From UBA6055 sp965203755 (GTDB lineage: Bacteria; Chloroflexota; Anaerolineae; Aggregatilineales; Phototrophicaceae), in NCBI GenBank assembly GCA_965203755.1, contig OZ241910.1:1054001-1118000 (forward strand): a DNA stretch of 64,000 nucleotides. The letters are read 5' to 3'. This document shows positions 35,306-43,893 of this stretch, one piece after another. The notes beneath the pieces are model-generated. The model made no database searches and was not told the origin of the DNA. It saw only the letters and a program-made list of their open reading frames with translations. The translations under genes were made by a program, and so were the position numbers. Within the stretch, counting starts at the first letter, position 1; the number at the start of each line of letters is the position of its first letter.

Positions 35306-36496
35306 ATGCTGATAAGCGAACAAGCGCGGCCTTTAAGCCTGGCAATGACCGACGAACACGAGATGCTGCTGCAAGCGCTGCGCGATTTTGCCCAAAGAGA
35401 GATTGTCCCGATTGCCGCCGCATTTGACGAATCGGGCGATTTTCCATTGGCAACCGTCCGCAAGATGGGCGCGATGGGCTTGATGGGCATCGAAGTGCCG
35501 GAAGAATATGGCGGGGCGGGCATGGATACACTCGCCTATGCGCTGACGATGATCGAAATCGCCAAAGCCGATGCCAGCCACAGCACGATTTTGAGCGTCA
35601 ATAACTCGCTGTACTGCAACTGTATTATGCAGTTCGGCACCGAAGCGCAAAAACAGACCTGGGTCAGGCCGATTGCATCCGGCGAACAGATCGGCGCCTA
35701 CAGCCTGACAGAACCCATGTCGGGCAGCGACGCCGGCGCGATGGCCAGCCGAGCGGCGCTGAATGCGGCTGGTACGGATTATATCATCAACGGGCGCAAA
35801 AGCTGGGTCACGAACGGGCCGGCCGCTGACCGGCTTGTCTTGTTCACCATGACCGCTGCCGAAGCAAAACACCGTGGCATCACCGCCTTTTTAATTGACA
35901 CGCGGCGGGCTGGATTCAGCCGCGGCAAAATCGAACCCAAGCTCGGCATTCGCGCCAGCGCGACCAGTGAAATCATCTTTGACCATTATGTCTGTCCGGT
36001 TGAAAACGTGCTGGGCGAGGTTGGTCAGGGATTCAAAATTGCGATGGCGGCGCTGGATGCCGGGCGGATTGGCATTGCAGCCCAGGCTTTGGGAATTGCC
36101 GAAGCCGCTTATGAAGCCGCGCTGGATTATGCCCGTGAACGGCGGGCTTTTGGCGCCCCGATTGGCAGCTTTCAGATGATTCAGCAGAAAATCGCTGATA
36201 TGAAAACCCGCATCGAAGCGAGTCGGGGGCTGCTTTTTCAGGCGATTATCGCTAAAGAACAGGCGCGGGCGAAGGGCCGGCGCTATACGACCGAAGCCAG
36301 CATGGCAAAGCTGTTTTGCAGCGAAACGGCGGCTTTTGTTACCGATGAAGCGCTTCAGATTCATGGCGGCATGGGCTACAGCAAAGAGGCGCCGGTCGAA
36401 CGTTATTACCGCGATGCCCGCATCACGCGGATTTATGAGGGGACCAGCGAAATCCAGCGAATGGTTATCGCCCGCAATGAACTGGGGGCGCGCTAA
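35306..36496 (+). CDS. Short-chain acyl-CoA dehydrogenase
   Basis: FAD enzyme introducing a 2,3 double bond into acyl-CoA. The 396-residue product has the standard fold with AYSLTEPMSGSDAGAM, SWVTNG, a GIRASATSEIIFD strand, ALQIHGGMGYSKE and the terminal ITRIYEGTSEIQRMVIAR. Closest in pattern to butyryl/isovaleryl/branched-chain types. The base Glu is not in the terminal YEGT position alone; in short-chain types it lies around residue 365, which fits AFVTDEALQIHGG context only loosely, so exact substrate is open. The ATG at 35306 follows GGAGG by nine bases. It overlaps the next gene by one base. Context (epimerase, propionyl-CoA carboxylase) suggests branched-chain amino acid or fatty acid catabolism. 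Confidence 0.9.
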   Translation: MLISEQARPLSLAMTDEHEMLLQALRDFAQREIVPIAAAFDESGDFPLATVRKMGAMGLMGIEVPEEYGGAGMDTLAYALTMIEIAKADASHSTILSVNNSLYCNCIMQFGTEAQKQTWVRPIASGEQIGAYSLTEPMSGSDAGAMASRAALNAAGTDYIINGRKSWVTNGPAADRLVLFTMTAAEAKHRGITAFLIDTRRAGFSRGKIEPKLGIRASATSEIIFDHYVCPVENVLGEVGQGFKIAMAALDAGRIGIAAQALGIAEAAYEAALDYARERRAFGAPIGSFQMIQQKIADMKTRIEASRGLLFQAIIAKEQARAKGRRYTTEASMAKLFCSETAAFVTDEALQIHGGMGYSKEAPVERYYRDARITRIYEGTSEIQRMVIARNELGAR

Positions 36497-37527
36497 TGAG
36501 AGCGGCGGTTTTGACCGGACACGGCGGCCCAGAAGTCATTGAATATATCGAAGATCTGCCCGTGCCCGTGGCCGCGGCCGGCGAACTTCGGATCAAGGTT
36601 AAGGCCGCCGCGCTTAATCGGCTTGATTTGTGGGTGCGGGCGGGCTGGAAGGGGCTGGAACTCGACTTCCCGCATGTCATCTGCGCCGACGGCGCCGGTG
36701 TGGTGGATGCTGTCGGTGAAGGCGTCCGACAATTTGCGGTCGGGGACCGGGTTTGCATTGACCCGACGGTGGTCAAGCCTGATGACCCGGCGCTGCACAG
36801 CGGGCTGGAAAATCAGGCGCGGATTGCGATCTTGGGCGAGCATCACAGCGGGACCGCCGCCGAGTATGTGACGCTGCCGCAGCGCAATCTGATGAAGATG
36901 CCGGCTGACTTTGATTTTAGCGCGGCGGCCGCCGTCGGCTTGGTCGGTGTGACGGCCTGGCATTCGCTGATTACCCGCGGCCGGCTGCTGCCGGGTGAAT
37001 CGGCGCTGATTGTTGGGGCTGGCGGCGGCGTCAACAGCATCAGCATTCAAATCGCCAAGCTGGCCGGCGCCAAGGTGTACGCGGTCGGCAGCAATGCGGA
37101 AAAATGCCGCCAAGCCGAAGCCCTGGGCGCCGATGTCACCATCAATCGGGCGGAAGAGCCGCAATGGTCGCGGGCAGTTTATCGCTTGACGAACAAGCGC
37201 GGCGTGGATGTCGTGGTAGACAATGTGGGTCAAGCCAGCTTGAATGACAGCATCCGCGCCTGCCGCATCGGCGGACGCATTTTGATCGTCGGCGGGACAA
37301 GTGGATACAAGGTGAATTTGAACATCGCGCAGATTTTCGCCCGGCAAATTACCCTAATTGGCAGCACAATGGGGCCGCATCGGGATTATATGACGTTTAT
37401 GAATCAGGTCTTCGCCGGCCGGATTCAAGCAGTTATCGGGGCGCGTTTGCCTCTGCATGAAGCGCGGCAGGCGCAAAATCTGCTGGAAGACAATGCTGTG
37501 TTCGGCAAAGTTCTGCTTGAGCTTTAG
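36496..37527 (+). CDS. Medium-chain dehydrogenase/reductase, quinone-oxidoreductase-like
   Basis: A 343-residue NAD(P)H-dependent MDR enzyme. The N-terminal catalytic domain begins MRAAVLTGHGGPEVIEY and has AALNRLDLWVRAG and GDRVCIDP; the Rossmann part carries VGAGGGVNSISIQIAKLAGA and the strand VDVVVDNVG. The zinc-binding cysteine normally found near residue 40 is Asn in this protein, and a clear four-cysteine structural zinc site is not seen, so a zinc-free quinone or enoyl reductase type is more likely than an alcohol dehydrogenase. It starts on the last base of the preceding stop codon (TAATG), so translation is coupled with the acyl-CoA dehydrogenase. Substrate unknown. Confidence 0.85.
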   Translation: MRAAVLTGHGGPEVIEYIEDLPVPVAAAGELRIKVKAAALNRLDLWVRAGWKGLELDFPHVICADGAGVVDAVGEGVRQFAVGDRVCIDPTVVKPDDPALHSGLENQARIAILGEHHSGTAAEYVTLPQRNLMKMPADFDFSAAAAVGLVGVTAWHSLITRGRLLPGESALIVGAGGGVNSISIQIAKLAGAKVYAVGSNAEKCRQAEALGADVTINRAEEPQWSRAVYRLTNKRGVDVVVDNVGQASLNDSIRACRIGGRILIVGGTSGYKVNLNIAQIFARQITLIGSTMGPHRDYMTFMNQVFAGRIQAVIGARLPLHEARQAQNLLEDNAVFGKVLLEL

Positions 37528-37540
37528 CCGATTGACGATT

Positions 37541-38137
37541 ATGCGCCGCAAGCTGCAAGAAGTCGAGCTCAAGCTGTACACACCTGATTTGTCGCTGGTG
37601 CGGTCGGCATTGGAAGATGCGGGGGCGGCGCTGAAAAAGCCGCGCGTATATGAGCGCAACTTCCGTTATGAGAATGCTGACGGGACCTTGGCGCGGCAAG
37701 GTATTGTCCTGCGGCTGCGGCAGGATCGGCAGGCGACATTGACCTATAAAGCGGGGGCGCGCGTTGAAAAAGGCATCAGCACGCGTTTTGAAGCTGAAGC
37801 AGTGGTGGATGATTTTGATGTGATGGACGCCATCCTGCGGCGGCTCGGTTATGAAGTCGCGCTGATTTATGAAAAATATCGCACGACTTATACTTTGGGC
37901 GCGGCTGAAATCGCGCTGGATGAGATGCCCTTCGGCAGCTTCAGCGAAATCGAAGCCGATGCCGATGTGATTGAGGCGGTGGTGAAGCGACTGGGATTGG
38001 AAAAGCAGCCGCGCATGGCCGCCAGTTACACCGAAATTTTTGCCGATGTGAAGGCGGCGCTCAAGCTGGATTTCCGCGATTTGACTTTTGACAATTTTGC
38101 TGGGATCGAGACGCCGGGCTGGGCGCTGGGGATTTGA
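37541..38137 (+). CDS. CYTH-domain protein (triphosphate tunnel enzyme / class IV cyclase type)
   Basis: 198 residues with the CYTH signature VELKL near the start (ExExK pattern), followed by the alternating basic and acidic strands of a triphosphate tunnel: LRLRQDR, LTYKAG, RFEAEAV, EKYRTTY, IALDEMPFGSFSEIEAD. The family hydrolyses inorganic triphosphate or thiamine triphosphate, or makes cAMP. Which one applies cannot be read from sequence. The ATG at 37541 is the first that leaves only the conserved domain; longer starts overlap the upstream gene. It lies 13 bases after the MDR gene and may be in the same transcript. Confidence 0.88.
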   Translation: MRRKLQEVELKLYTPDLSLVRSALEDAGAALKKPRVYERNFRYENADGTLARQGIVLRLRQDRQATLTYKAGARVEKGISTRFEAEAVVDDFDVMDAILRRLGYEVALIYEKYRTTYTLGAAEIALDEMPFGSFSEIEADADVIEAVVKRLGLEKQPRMAASYTEIFADVKAALKLDFRDLTFDNFAGIETPGWALGI

Positions 38138-38156
38138 CCACAGAGGACACAGAGGG
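38138..38156. repeat. CCACAGAGG-type short intergenic element
   Basis: Two tandem near-copies of CACAGAGG lie directly after the CYTH stop codon. Elements of this appearance are scattered through many environmental bacterial genomes. Only this copy is seen in the window. It also lies just before the TIR gene's ribosome-binding site (AGAAGGAAACG). Confidence 0.5.
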
Positions 38157-38168
38157 AAGAAGGAAACG

Positions 38169-38912
38169 ATGAGTGATTTAGACAAATTTCTGGAAGAGCG
38201 CGGGAAAATTCCGATTCCAAGCGGCAATGTGGCTCGCACTAAGCTGCTGGCCAAGGAACTAGCTTTGGGTTTTGATAGGAACCTGTGGCGCCATACGTTT
38301 CGGGCAGATCGCGGTCGAGATATTCCTGCTCCGTCGGATCTTTATAGATACTTTGAAGAAAGATGGAAAGCTACTGATGTAAGGTTTTATTTGGAACTTC
38401 TTCAAAGTCATGAATATATTGTTGCGAATGTAGGTTTATACGAGATAACACCTGCCGCACTTGCCCTAATCAATGAAACCGAACCCTACAACATTTTCAT
38501 CTCCTACAAACGCAGTGAAAGCAGCGCGTTTGCCCTGCTGGTCAATACCAAACTAAAAGAACACAGTCTTGTCCCCTTTGTTGATATGGCGCTTAAAGCC
38601 GGCGGGAATTGGCACGCTGAACTTGAAGGCCGAATCAGGGATTGTGATTATTTTATCGTTTTGCTTGGCAAAGAGACGTTGGATTCAAAACCGACCGTCA
38701 AGGAAATCAAGTGGGCGATCCAATATGAGAAAACAGTCATACCCATCTGGCATAGCGAATTTTGCCTAAGTTCAGATAAATGGAATGATGTTGATTCCAA
38801 AGTAAAAGATGAAATTCGGGACAGACAAGCGATTCGCGTTATTGAAGAAAGCGCAAGCGATTACAACCGCGCCATCGTGGAACTGCTGAACCGCTTCGGC
38901 ATTACGCCCTAA
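38169..38912 (+). CDS. Winged-helix-like plus TIR-domain protein
   Basis: 247 residues. The C-terminal TIR domain (about 107-200) begins YNIFISYKRSESS, continues with a GGNWHAELEGRIRDCDYFIVLLG core, and has TVKEIKWAI with Glu179 in the position of the catalytic Glu of TIR NADases. The N-terminal 100 residues end in a winged-helix-like pattern (LELLQSHEYI, YEITPAALALI). Bacterial TIR proteins commonly degrade or cyclise NAD+ in antiphage defence. The ATG at 38169 has AAGGAAAC upstream. The middle of the gene (38340-38860) is more AT-rich than its neighbours, a sign of transfer. No partner gene is next to it, so it may be a single-gene system. Confidence 0.82.
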   Translation: MSDLDKFLEERGKIPIPSGNVARTKLLAKELALGFDRNLWRHTFRADRGRDIPAPSDLYRYFEERWKATDVRFYLELLQSHEYIVANVGLYEITPAALALINETEPYNIFISYKRSESSAFALLVNTKLKEHSLVPFVDMALKAGGNWHAELEGRIRDCDYFIVLLGKETLDSKPTVKEIKWAIQYEKTVIPIWHSEFCLSSDKWNDVDSKVKDEIRDRQAIRVIEESASDYNRAIVELLNRFGITP

Positions 38913-38991
38913 CCCGGGAATGGTGAATATCATGGATACAGGCGGTCTTCCTCCACCCCAAAATGAGGAGATAATGGGATGTGCGAAGTCC

Positions 38992-39021
38992 TTGTTTTTT
39001 TACCTCTGCCTGTGTTATACA
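38992..39021 (+). promoter_or_regulatory. Possible promoter of the beta-helix adhesin gene
   Basis: TTGTTT (38992-38997) and TATACA (39016-39021) with an 18-base spacer. A weak match; the leader would be about 110 bases. Confidence 0.3.
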
Positions 39022-39139
39022 TTAGACTAAGTGGGGTTTGCCTCGTTTGGTTGTTCACGCAAAGCTGCTCAACGTTTAATAAGACGTTTTATATGTTCAC
39101 TAAAGTATTCCGTATTCTGCTTGTCAGGGAGAACCCAGC

Positions 39140-40630
39140 ATGAAAAAATCGCTCCTGCTCTTTACAGCCATATTGATAGTATTTCTGTTTGCATTGCCGG
39201 TCTACGCCGCTGATATTAGGCTAAGTTCGCGTTGCACGCTGGCGGATGCCATCATCGCCGCCAACAACGACCGCACCGAAGGCGATTGTCCAGCCGGCCG
39301 CGGCGCCGACACCATTACCCTGACCAGAGATATTACGTTGGATAGCGGTCTGCCCAAAATCACTTCCGACATCGCGATTGAAGGCAATGGCTATACCATC
39401 GGCGGCGACAATCGCTATCGGATTTTTTTCAATGACGGCGGCGATCTGACCATCCATGATTTGACCATGACCAAGGGGCGTGCTGAAGGCGCCCGTATCA
39501 CCAACGCCGATGGAAGGCTTAAAAATGCCACCGCCAATCCCATCGGCGGCGCAATCGTCAACTGGGCCGGCACGGTCGCTATCACCGACAGCAGTTTCAG
39601 CGGCAACTCGGCTGGCTTGGGCGGCGCGGTCTATAACTGGCGCGGAGAGCTAAGCATCAGCGACAGCATCTTCAGCGACAACTCGGCTGACAGTACTGGC
39701 GGCGCGATCTACAACGATGGTGAGCTAAGCATCAGCGACAGTATCTTCAGTCGCAACTCGGCCGGGACCGGCGGCGCGATTGCCAACTGGGGTGAGCTAA
39801 GCATCGTCAACAGCGCTTTCAGCGGCAACTCGGCTAACGGGTCTGGCGGCGTGATTGTCAACAATGGCGAGCTAAGCATCGTTAATAGCACTTTCAGTTT
39901 TAACTCGGCTAGTGATGGTAGCGCGATTGGCAACTGGATCGAGCTAATAAGCATCGTTAATAGTATCTTCAGCCACAACTCGGCTGAACTGGGCGGCGCG
40001 ATCCGCAACTTCCACGGCGAGATAAGCATTGTCAATAGCACTTTCAGCAACAACTCGGCAAAAGAATATGGCGGCGCGATTGATAACCATGGCGGCGAGC
40101 TAAGCATCGTCAACAGCGCTTTCAGCGGCAACTCGGCAAAAGAATATGGCGGCGCGATTGGCAACGGGGGAGCGCTAAGCATCAGCAACAGCACCTTCAG
40201 CGGCAACTCGGCTGAAGGGGGCGGCGCGATTGGCAACGGGGGAGCGCTAAGCATCAGCAACAGCACCTTCAGCGGCAACTCGGCTGAACTCGGCGGCGGC
40301 GCGATTATCAACGGGGGAGAGCTAAGCATGGTCAACAGCATCATCACCGGCAACGGCGGGGACACTTGTTACTCTAGAGTCGAACTGAAACGGAATATCA
40401 GTAATTTCATTCAGGACGGCTCCTGTTCGCCGGCCTTGCGCGGCAATCCCAAGTTGGGCGCGTTGGTTGTACCAGAGGACGGTGCGACGGCCTATTTCCC
40501 GCTTCTGGCCGGCAGTCCAGCCATTGACGCCGCCGATGATGATTACTGCCCAGCGACCGACCAGATCGGCACCGTCAGACCGCAGGGCGCCGGCTGTGAT
40601 ATTGGCGCGATTGAATACGCCGCGCCCTAA
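39140..40630 (+). CDS. Secreted Pmp-like right-handed beta-helix repeat protein
   Basis: 496 residues with a signal peptide (KKSLLLFTAILIVFLFALPV, cleaved near YAA). A CTLADAIIAANND segment, as in the CSLREAI start of similar surface proteins, precedes a long run of about ten imperfect units of 22-26 residues of the form ELSIxNSxFSxNSAxxxGGAIxN. This is the chlamydial Pmp-type motif pair (GGAI and FxxNSA), predicting a right-handed beta-helix. The C-terminus (SPAIDAADDDYCPATDQIG, DIGAIEYA) is the choice-of-anchor end found in such proteins. Likely an exported adhesin or surface protein. GGGAGA lies upstream of the ATG at 39140. Some repeats are identical in DNA, so copy number may vary. Confidence 0.85.
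   Translation: MKKSLLLFTAILIVFLFALPVYAADIRLSSRCTLADAIIAANNDRTEGDCPAGRGADTITLTRDITLDSGLPKITSDIAIEGNGYTIGGDNRYRIFFNDGGDLTIHDLTMTKGRAEGARITNADGRLKNATANPIGGAIVNWAGTVAITDSSFSGNSAGLGGAVYNWRGELSISDSIFSDNSADSTGGAIYNDGELSISDSIFSRNSAGTGGAIANWGELSIVNSAFSGNSANGSGGVIVNNGELSIVNSTFSFNSASDGSAIGNWIELISIVNSIFSHNSAELGGAIRNFHGEISIVNSTFSNNSAKEYGGAIDNHGGELSIVNSAFSGNSAKEYGGAIGNGGALSISNSTFSGNSAEGGGAIGNGGALSISNSTFSGNSAELGGGAIINGGELSMVNSIITGNGGDTCYSRVELKRNISNFIQDGSCSPALRGNPKLGALVVPEDGATAYFPLLAGSPAIDAADDDYCPATDQIGTVRPQGAGCDIGAIEYAAP
40151..40288 (+). repeat. Two identical 66-base units, 72-base period, in the adhesin gene
   Basis: Bases 40151-40216 and 40223-40288 are identical by eye. Other units in the gene have diverged. 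This pair therefore looks recently duplicated, in frame (24 codons). Confidence 0.85.
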
Positions 40631-40660
40631 TCGAAAATCGGCGCGGTAATTGATCTAAGC

Positions 40661-40685
40661 AAAGCGGGCTTCTGCTCGCTTTTTG
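40661..40685 (+). terminator. Rho-independent terminator after the adhesin gene
   Basis: AGCGGGC (40663-40669) pairs with GCTCGCT (40674-40680), including one G-U pair, around a TTCT loop and is followed by TTTT. It lies 33 bases after the adhesin stop codon. Confidence 0.75.
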
Positions 40686-40810
40686 CTGTTGGATAATGGG
40701 AAAATATCCTCTATATTTGCCACTCCCCTAACCCTCTACCCTAGCTTATCGTGCCGAGTTGTTTTATGATGCGGCGGCAAACCGTTGGCCTGATTCGGGA
40801 GAGGATGCAG

Positions 40811-42361
40811 ATGACCATAAGCCCCAAGATTGAACAGCTTCGACAAAAACGCGCCGAAAGCCAGCAGGGGGGCGGTGAAGCCCGGATCCGACGGCAGCAT
40901 GACAAAGGCAAAAAAACGGCCCGCGAACGTCTCGATATCCTGCTTGACCCCGGCACGTTCCATGAGGTGGATGCCTTTGTCCATCATCACAACAGCAAAT
41001 TCGGACTCGACCGCAGCAAGCCGCTAAGCGACAGCGTTGTGACTGGCTGGGGGACGATTGACGGGCGGCTGGTGTATGTGTATTCACAGGATTTCACCGT
41101 GATGGGCGGCAGCCTAAGCGAGGCGCACGCCGGCAAAATCCTCAAAATCATGGATATGGCGATGAAAGTCGGGGCGCCAATCATCGGGCTGAACGACAGC
41201 GGCGGCGCCCGGATTCAGGAAGGCGTCGAGAGTCTTGGCGGCTATGCTGATATCTTTTTGCAAAATACGCTCGCCAGCGGTGTTATTCCGCAAATCAGCG
41301 TGATTATGGGCCCTTGCGCCGGCGGCGCGGTCTACAGCCCGGCATTGACCGACTTTATCATTATGGTCAAGGACAGCAGTTATATGTTTATCACTGGGCC
41401 CGATGTCGTCAAGCAGGTCTTAAACGAAGACGTCACTTTTGAAGGCCTTGGCGGCGCCTCCGTTCATGGGGCCAAAAGCGGCGTCTGTCATTTTGTCGCC
41501 GATGATGAAACCCAGGCGCTTATGCTGGCGCGCGAACTTTTGAGCTATCTGCCGCAGAACAACATGGAAGACCCGCATTTGACGGCCACAGCCGATGACC
41601 CGCTGCGTACCGAAGCCGCGCTGGATTCGATGGTGCCGGAAAATCCGAACCAGCCTTACGACATCAAGCGGGTCATTGAACTCATTGTGGACGATGGCCA
41701 TTTCTTGGAAGTCCACGAAGAATTCGCCGCCAATATCGTCGTCGGCTATGCCCGTCTGGGTGGAAACGCCGTCGGCATCGTCGCCAATCAGCCGATGGCG
41801 CTGGCGGGCGTGCTTGACATCAAAGCCAGCGAAAAAGCGGCGCGGTTCGTCCGCACCTGCGACGCCTTTAATGTCCCGCTCATCACCTTTGTCGATGTCC
41901 CTGGTTATCTGCCGGGCGCCGACCAAGAGCATAACGGCATCATTATGAGCGGCGCCAAGCTGCTTTTCGCCTATTGCGAGGCCACCGTGCCCAAGCTAAC
42001 TGTCACCACGCGCAAGGCTTATGGCGGCGCTTACTGTGTGATGAGCAGCAAGCATATCCGCGCCGACTTGAATATCGCTTGGCCGACCGCCGAAATCGCG
42101 GTGATGGGGCCCGAAGGAGCGGTCGAAATCATCTATCGCCGCGAACTGCGGGCGGCCGATGACCCGGCGGCCAGGAAAAAGGAACTGACGGACGAATACC
42201 GCGTGACCTTCGCCAATCCCTACATCGCCGCCAGCCGCGGCTACATCGACGACATTATCGAGCCGCACAATACCCGCCCGCGTTTGATTAACGCCCTGCA
42301 AGTCTTCCAGAACAAACGCGACCAAAATCCACCCAAGAAACACGGCAACATTCCGCTTTAG
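40811..42361 (+). CDS. pccB: Acyl-CoA (propionyl-CoA) carboxylase, carboxyltransferase subunit
   Basis: Transfers the carboxyl group from biotin to propionyl-CoA (or acetyl-CoA). The 516-residue protein has both crotonase-like halves: GGSLSEAHAGKI, the oxyanion-hole stretch PCAGGAVYSPA near residue 160, and GAKLLFAYCEATVPKLTV with KAYGGAYCVM in the C-terminal half. The ATG at 40811 is used because GGGAGAGG ends six bases before it; the frame is open to 40751. It leads a three-gene operon with biotin carboxylase and the biotin carrier. Propionyl-CoA is preferred as substrate because of the nearby epimerase; the family length also fits. Acetyl- or methylcrotonyl-CoA are alternatives. Confidence 0.92.
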   Translation: MTISPKIEQLRQKRAESQQGGGEARIRRQHDKGKKTARERLDILLDPGTFHEVDAFVHHHNSKFGLDRSKPLSDSVVTGWGTIDGRLVYVYSQDFTVMGGSLSEAHAGKILKIMDMAMKVGAPIIGLNDSGGARIQEGVESLGGYADIFLQNTLASGVIPQISVIMGPCAGGAVYSPALTDFIIMVKDSSYMFITGPDVVKQVLNEDVTFEGLGGASVHGAKSGVCHFVADDETQALMLARELLSYLPQNNMEDPHLTATADDPLRTEAALDSMVPENPNQPYDIKRVIELIVDDGHFLEVHEEFAANIVVGYARLGGNAVGIVANQPMALAGVLDIKASEKAARFVRTCDAFNVPLITFVDVPGYLPGADQEHNGIIMSGAKLLFAYCEATVPKLTVTTRKAYGGAYCVMSSKHIRADLNIAWPTAEIAVMGPEGAVEIIYRRELRAADDPAARKKELTDEYRVTFANPYIAASRGYIDDIIEPHNTRPRLINALQVFQNKRDQNPPKKHGNIPL

Positions 42362-42369
42362 GGGGCTGC

Positions 42370-43893
42370 ATGGCTGAACAAACCGCGAGGATTAACAAAA
42401 TACTGGTGGCAAACCGCGGCGAAATCGCGGTTCGCATTATCCGCGCCGCGCGGGATCTCGGCGTTCCGACGGTGGCTGTTTATTCGGATGCCGACCGCGC
42501 CGCGCTGCACGTCCGCTATGCCGATGAGGCGGTGCATATCGGGGGGGCGCGTCCGGTCGAGAGCTATCTGAAGATGGACACCCTCATCGAGGTGGCGCGC
42601 AAGACCGGCGCCGATGCCATCCATCCCGGCTATGGTTTCCTGGCGGAAAACGCTGACTTTGCCCAGCAGGTGATGGATGAGGGTCTGGTTTGGATTGGGC
42701 CTTCGCCTTATGCGATTGCGACTATGGGCGACAAACAGGCGGCGCGAACAGCCGTAACCAGGCATAACGTTCCTCTCATCCCTGGCACCGAAGCTGGTTT
42801 GCCGGACGATGAACTGGCTTACGCCGCTCGGAAAATCGGCTTCCCGATGTTAATCAAGGCGGTCGCCGGCGGCGGCGGCAAGGGAATGCGGCCGGTGCAT
42901 CGAGCCGAAGATTTTGAAGCCGCGCTGCAAACAGCCCGCCGCGAGGCTGAAAGCGCCTTTGGCAACGGCGATGTCTACGTCGAGAAACTGCTGCTGGGCG
43001 CGCGGCATATCGAATTTCAGATTTTGGCTGATACGCATGGGCATACGGTTCACCTCGGTGAACGCGAATGTTCGATCCAGCGCCGCCATCAAAAACTGGT
43101 GGAAGAAGCGCCAAGCGTCTTTGTTGATGCCCAACTGCGCGAAAACATGGGCAAGATGGCGATTGCCGCCGCCGAATCGGTTGGCTATGTCAACGCCGGC
43201 ACGATCGAGTGCCTGGTCGATAAAGACAAGAATTATTACTTCCTCGAGATGAACACCCGCCTGCAAGTCGAGCATCCGGTCACGGAATTGGTCACCGGGG
43301 TTGATATTGCCAAGGAGCAGATTCGGATCGCCAGAGGCCGCCGCATGGGACCAGCCGAAAACGTCTTGCATCCAAAGGGCTGGGCGATAGAATGCCGCAT
43401 CAATGCCGAAGACCCCTATGCCAACTTCATGCCATCGACCGGACAAATCAGCACTATGATTGTGCCGACTGGCCCGGGAGTCCGCGTCGACAGCGGCGTC
43501 TATTCCGGCTCGGAAATCACGCCTTATTATGACAGCATGATCGCCAAGCTCATCACTTGGGGCGAGACCCGCTCCGAAGCCATGCTGCGAATGCGGCGGG
43601 CATTGTCCGAATATCGCATCATGGGCTTGAAGCATAACATCCCCTTCCACATCAATTTGTTAAACAGCATCAGTTTTATCGCCGGGCAAATCGACACCAA
43701 TTTTGTCGAACAGCGTTTCAATATGCACACCTATGAACAAGACCCAACGCCAACTGAACTGGAGACGGTGGCGATTGCCGCTACCCTTTATGCCCACCGC
43801 AAGCGGCAGCTGGCGGCGCAGGTGGTCGCGCCGGCGAAACGGGACGCCAGCAACTGGAAATGGATGGCTCGCTTTGAGAGGATGCATCGATGA
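42370..43893 (+). CDS. accC: Biotin carboxylase subunit of acyl-CoA carboxylase
   Basis: ATP-grasp enzyme that carboxylates biotin with bicarbonate. 507 residues: NKILVANRGEIAVRIIRAA, IHPGYGFLAENADFA, the glycine-rich ATP loop AVAGGGGKGMR, HIEFQILAD, ERECSIQRRHQK and EMNTRLQVEHPVTE with active-site Glu and Arg. After the core of about 450 residues there is a short C-terminal extension, but no biotinyl domain, which is on the next gene. The ATG at 42370 follows GGGGGC eight bases after the pccB stop. It overlaps the carrier gene by four bases (ATGA), so translation is coupled. Confidence 0.95.
   Translation: MAEQTARINKILVANRGEIAVRIIRAARDLGVPTVAVYSDADRAALHVRYADEAVHIGGARPVESYLKMDTLIEVARKTGADAIHPGYGFLAENADFAQQVMDEGLVWIGPSPYAIATMGDKQAARTAVTRHNVPLIPGTEAGLPDDELAYAARKIGFPMLIKAVAGGGGKGMRPVHRAEDFEAALQTARREAESAFGNGDVYVEKLLLGARHIEFQILADTHGHTVHLGERECSIQRRHQKLVEEAPSVFVDAQLRENMGKMAIAAAESVGYVNAGTIECLVDKDKNYYFLEMNTRLQVEHPVTELVTGVDIAKEQIRIARGRRMGPAENVLHPKGWAIECRINAEDPYANFMPSTGQISTMIVPTGPGVRVDSGVYSGSEITPYYDSMIAKLITWGETRSEAMLRMRRALSEYRIMGLKHNIPFHINLLNSISFIAGQIDTNFVEQRFNMHTYEQDPTPTELETVAIAATLYAHRKRQLAAQVVAPAKRDASNWKWMARFERMHR

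Noticed and set aside
39580..40330. Regularly spaced repeats as a CRISPR array
   Set aside because: Repeats are coding, in frame and continuous, without unique spacers, and encode beta-helix units.
39709..40365. 218-codon Pro/Leu-rich repetitive frame opposite the adhesin
   Set aside because: It mirrors the adhesin repeats; the plus strand has a signal peptide and Pmp motifs.
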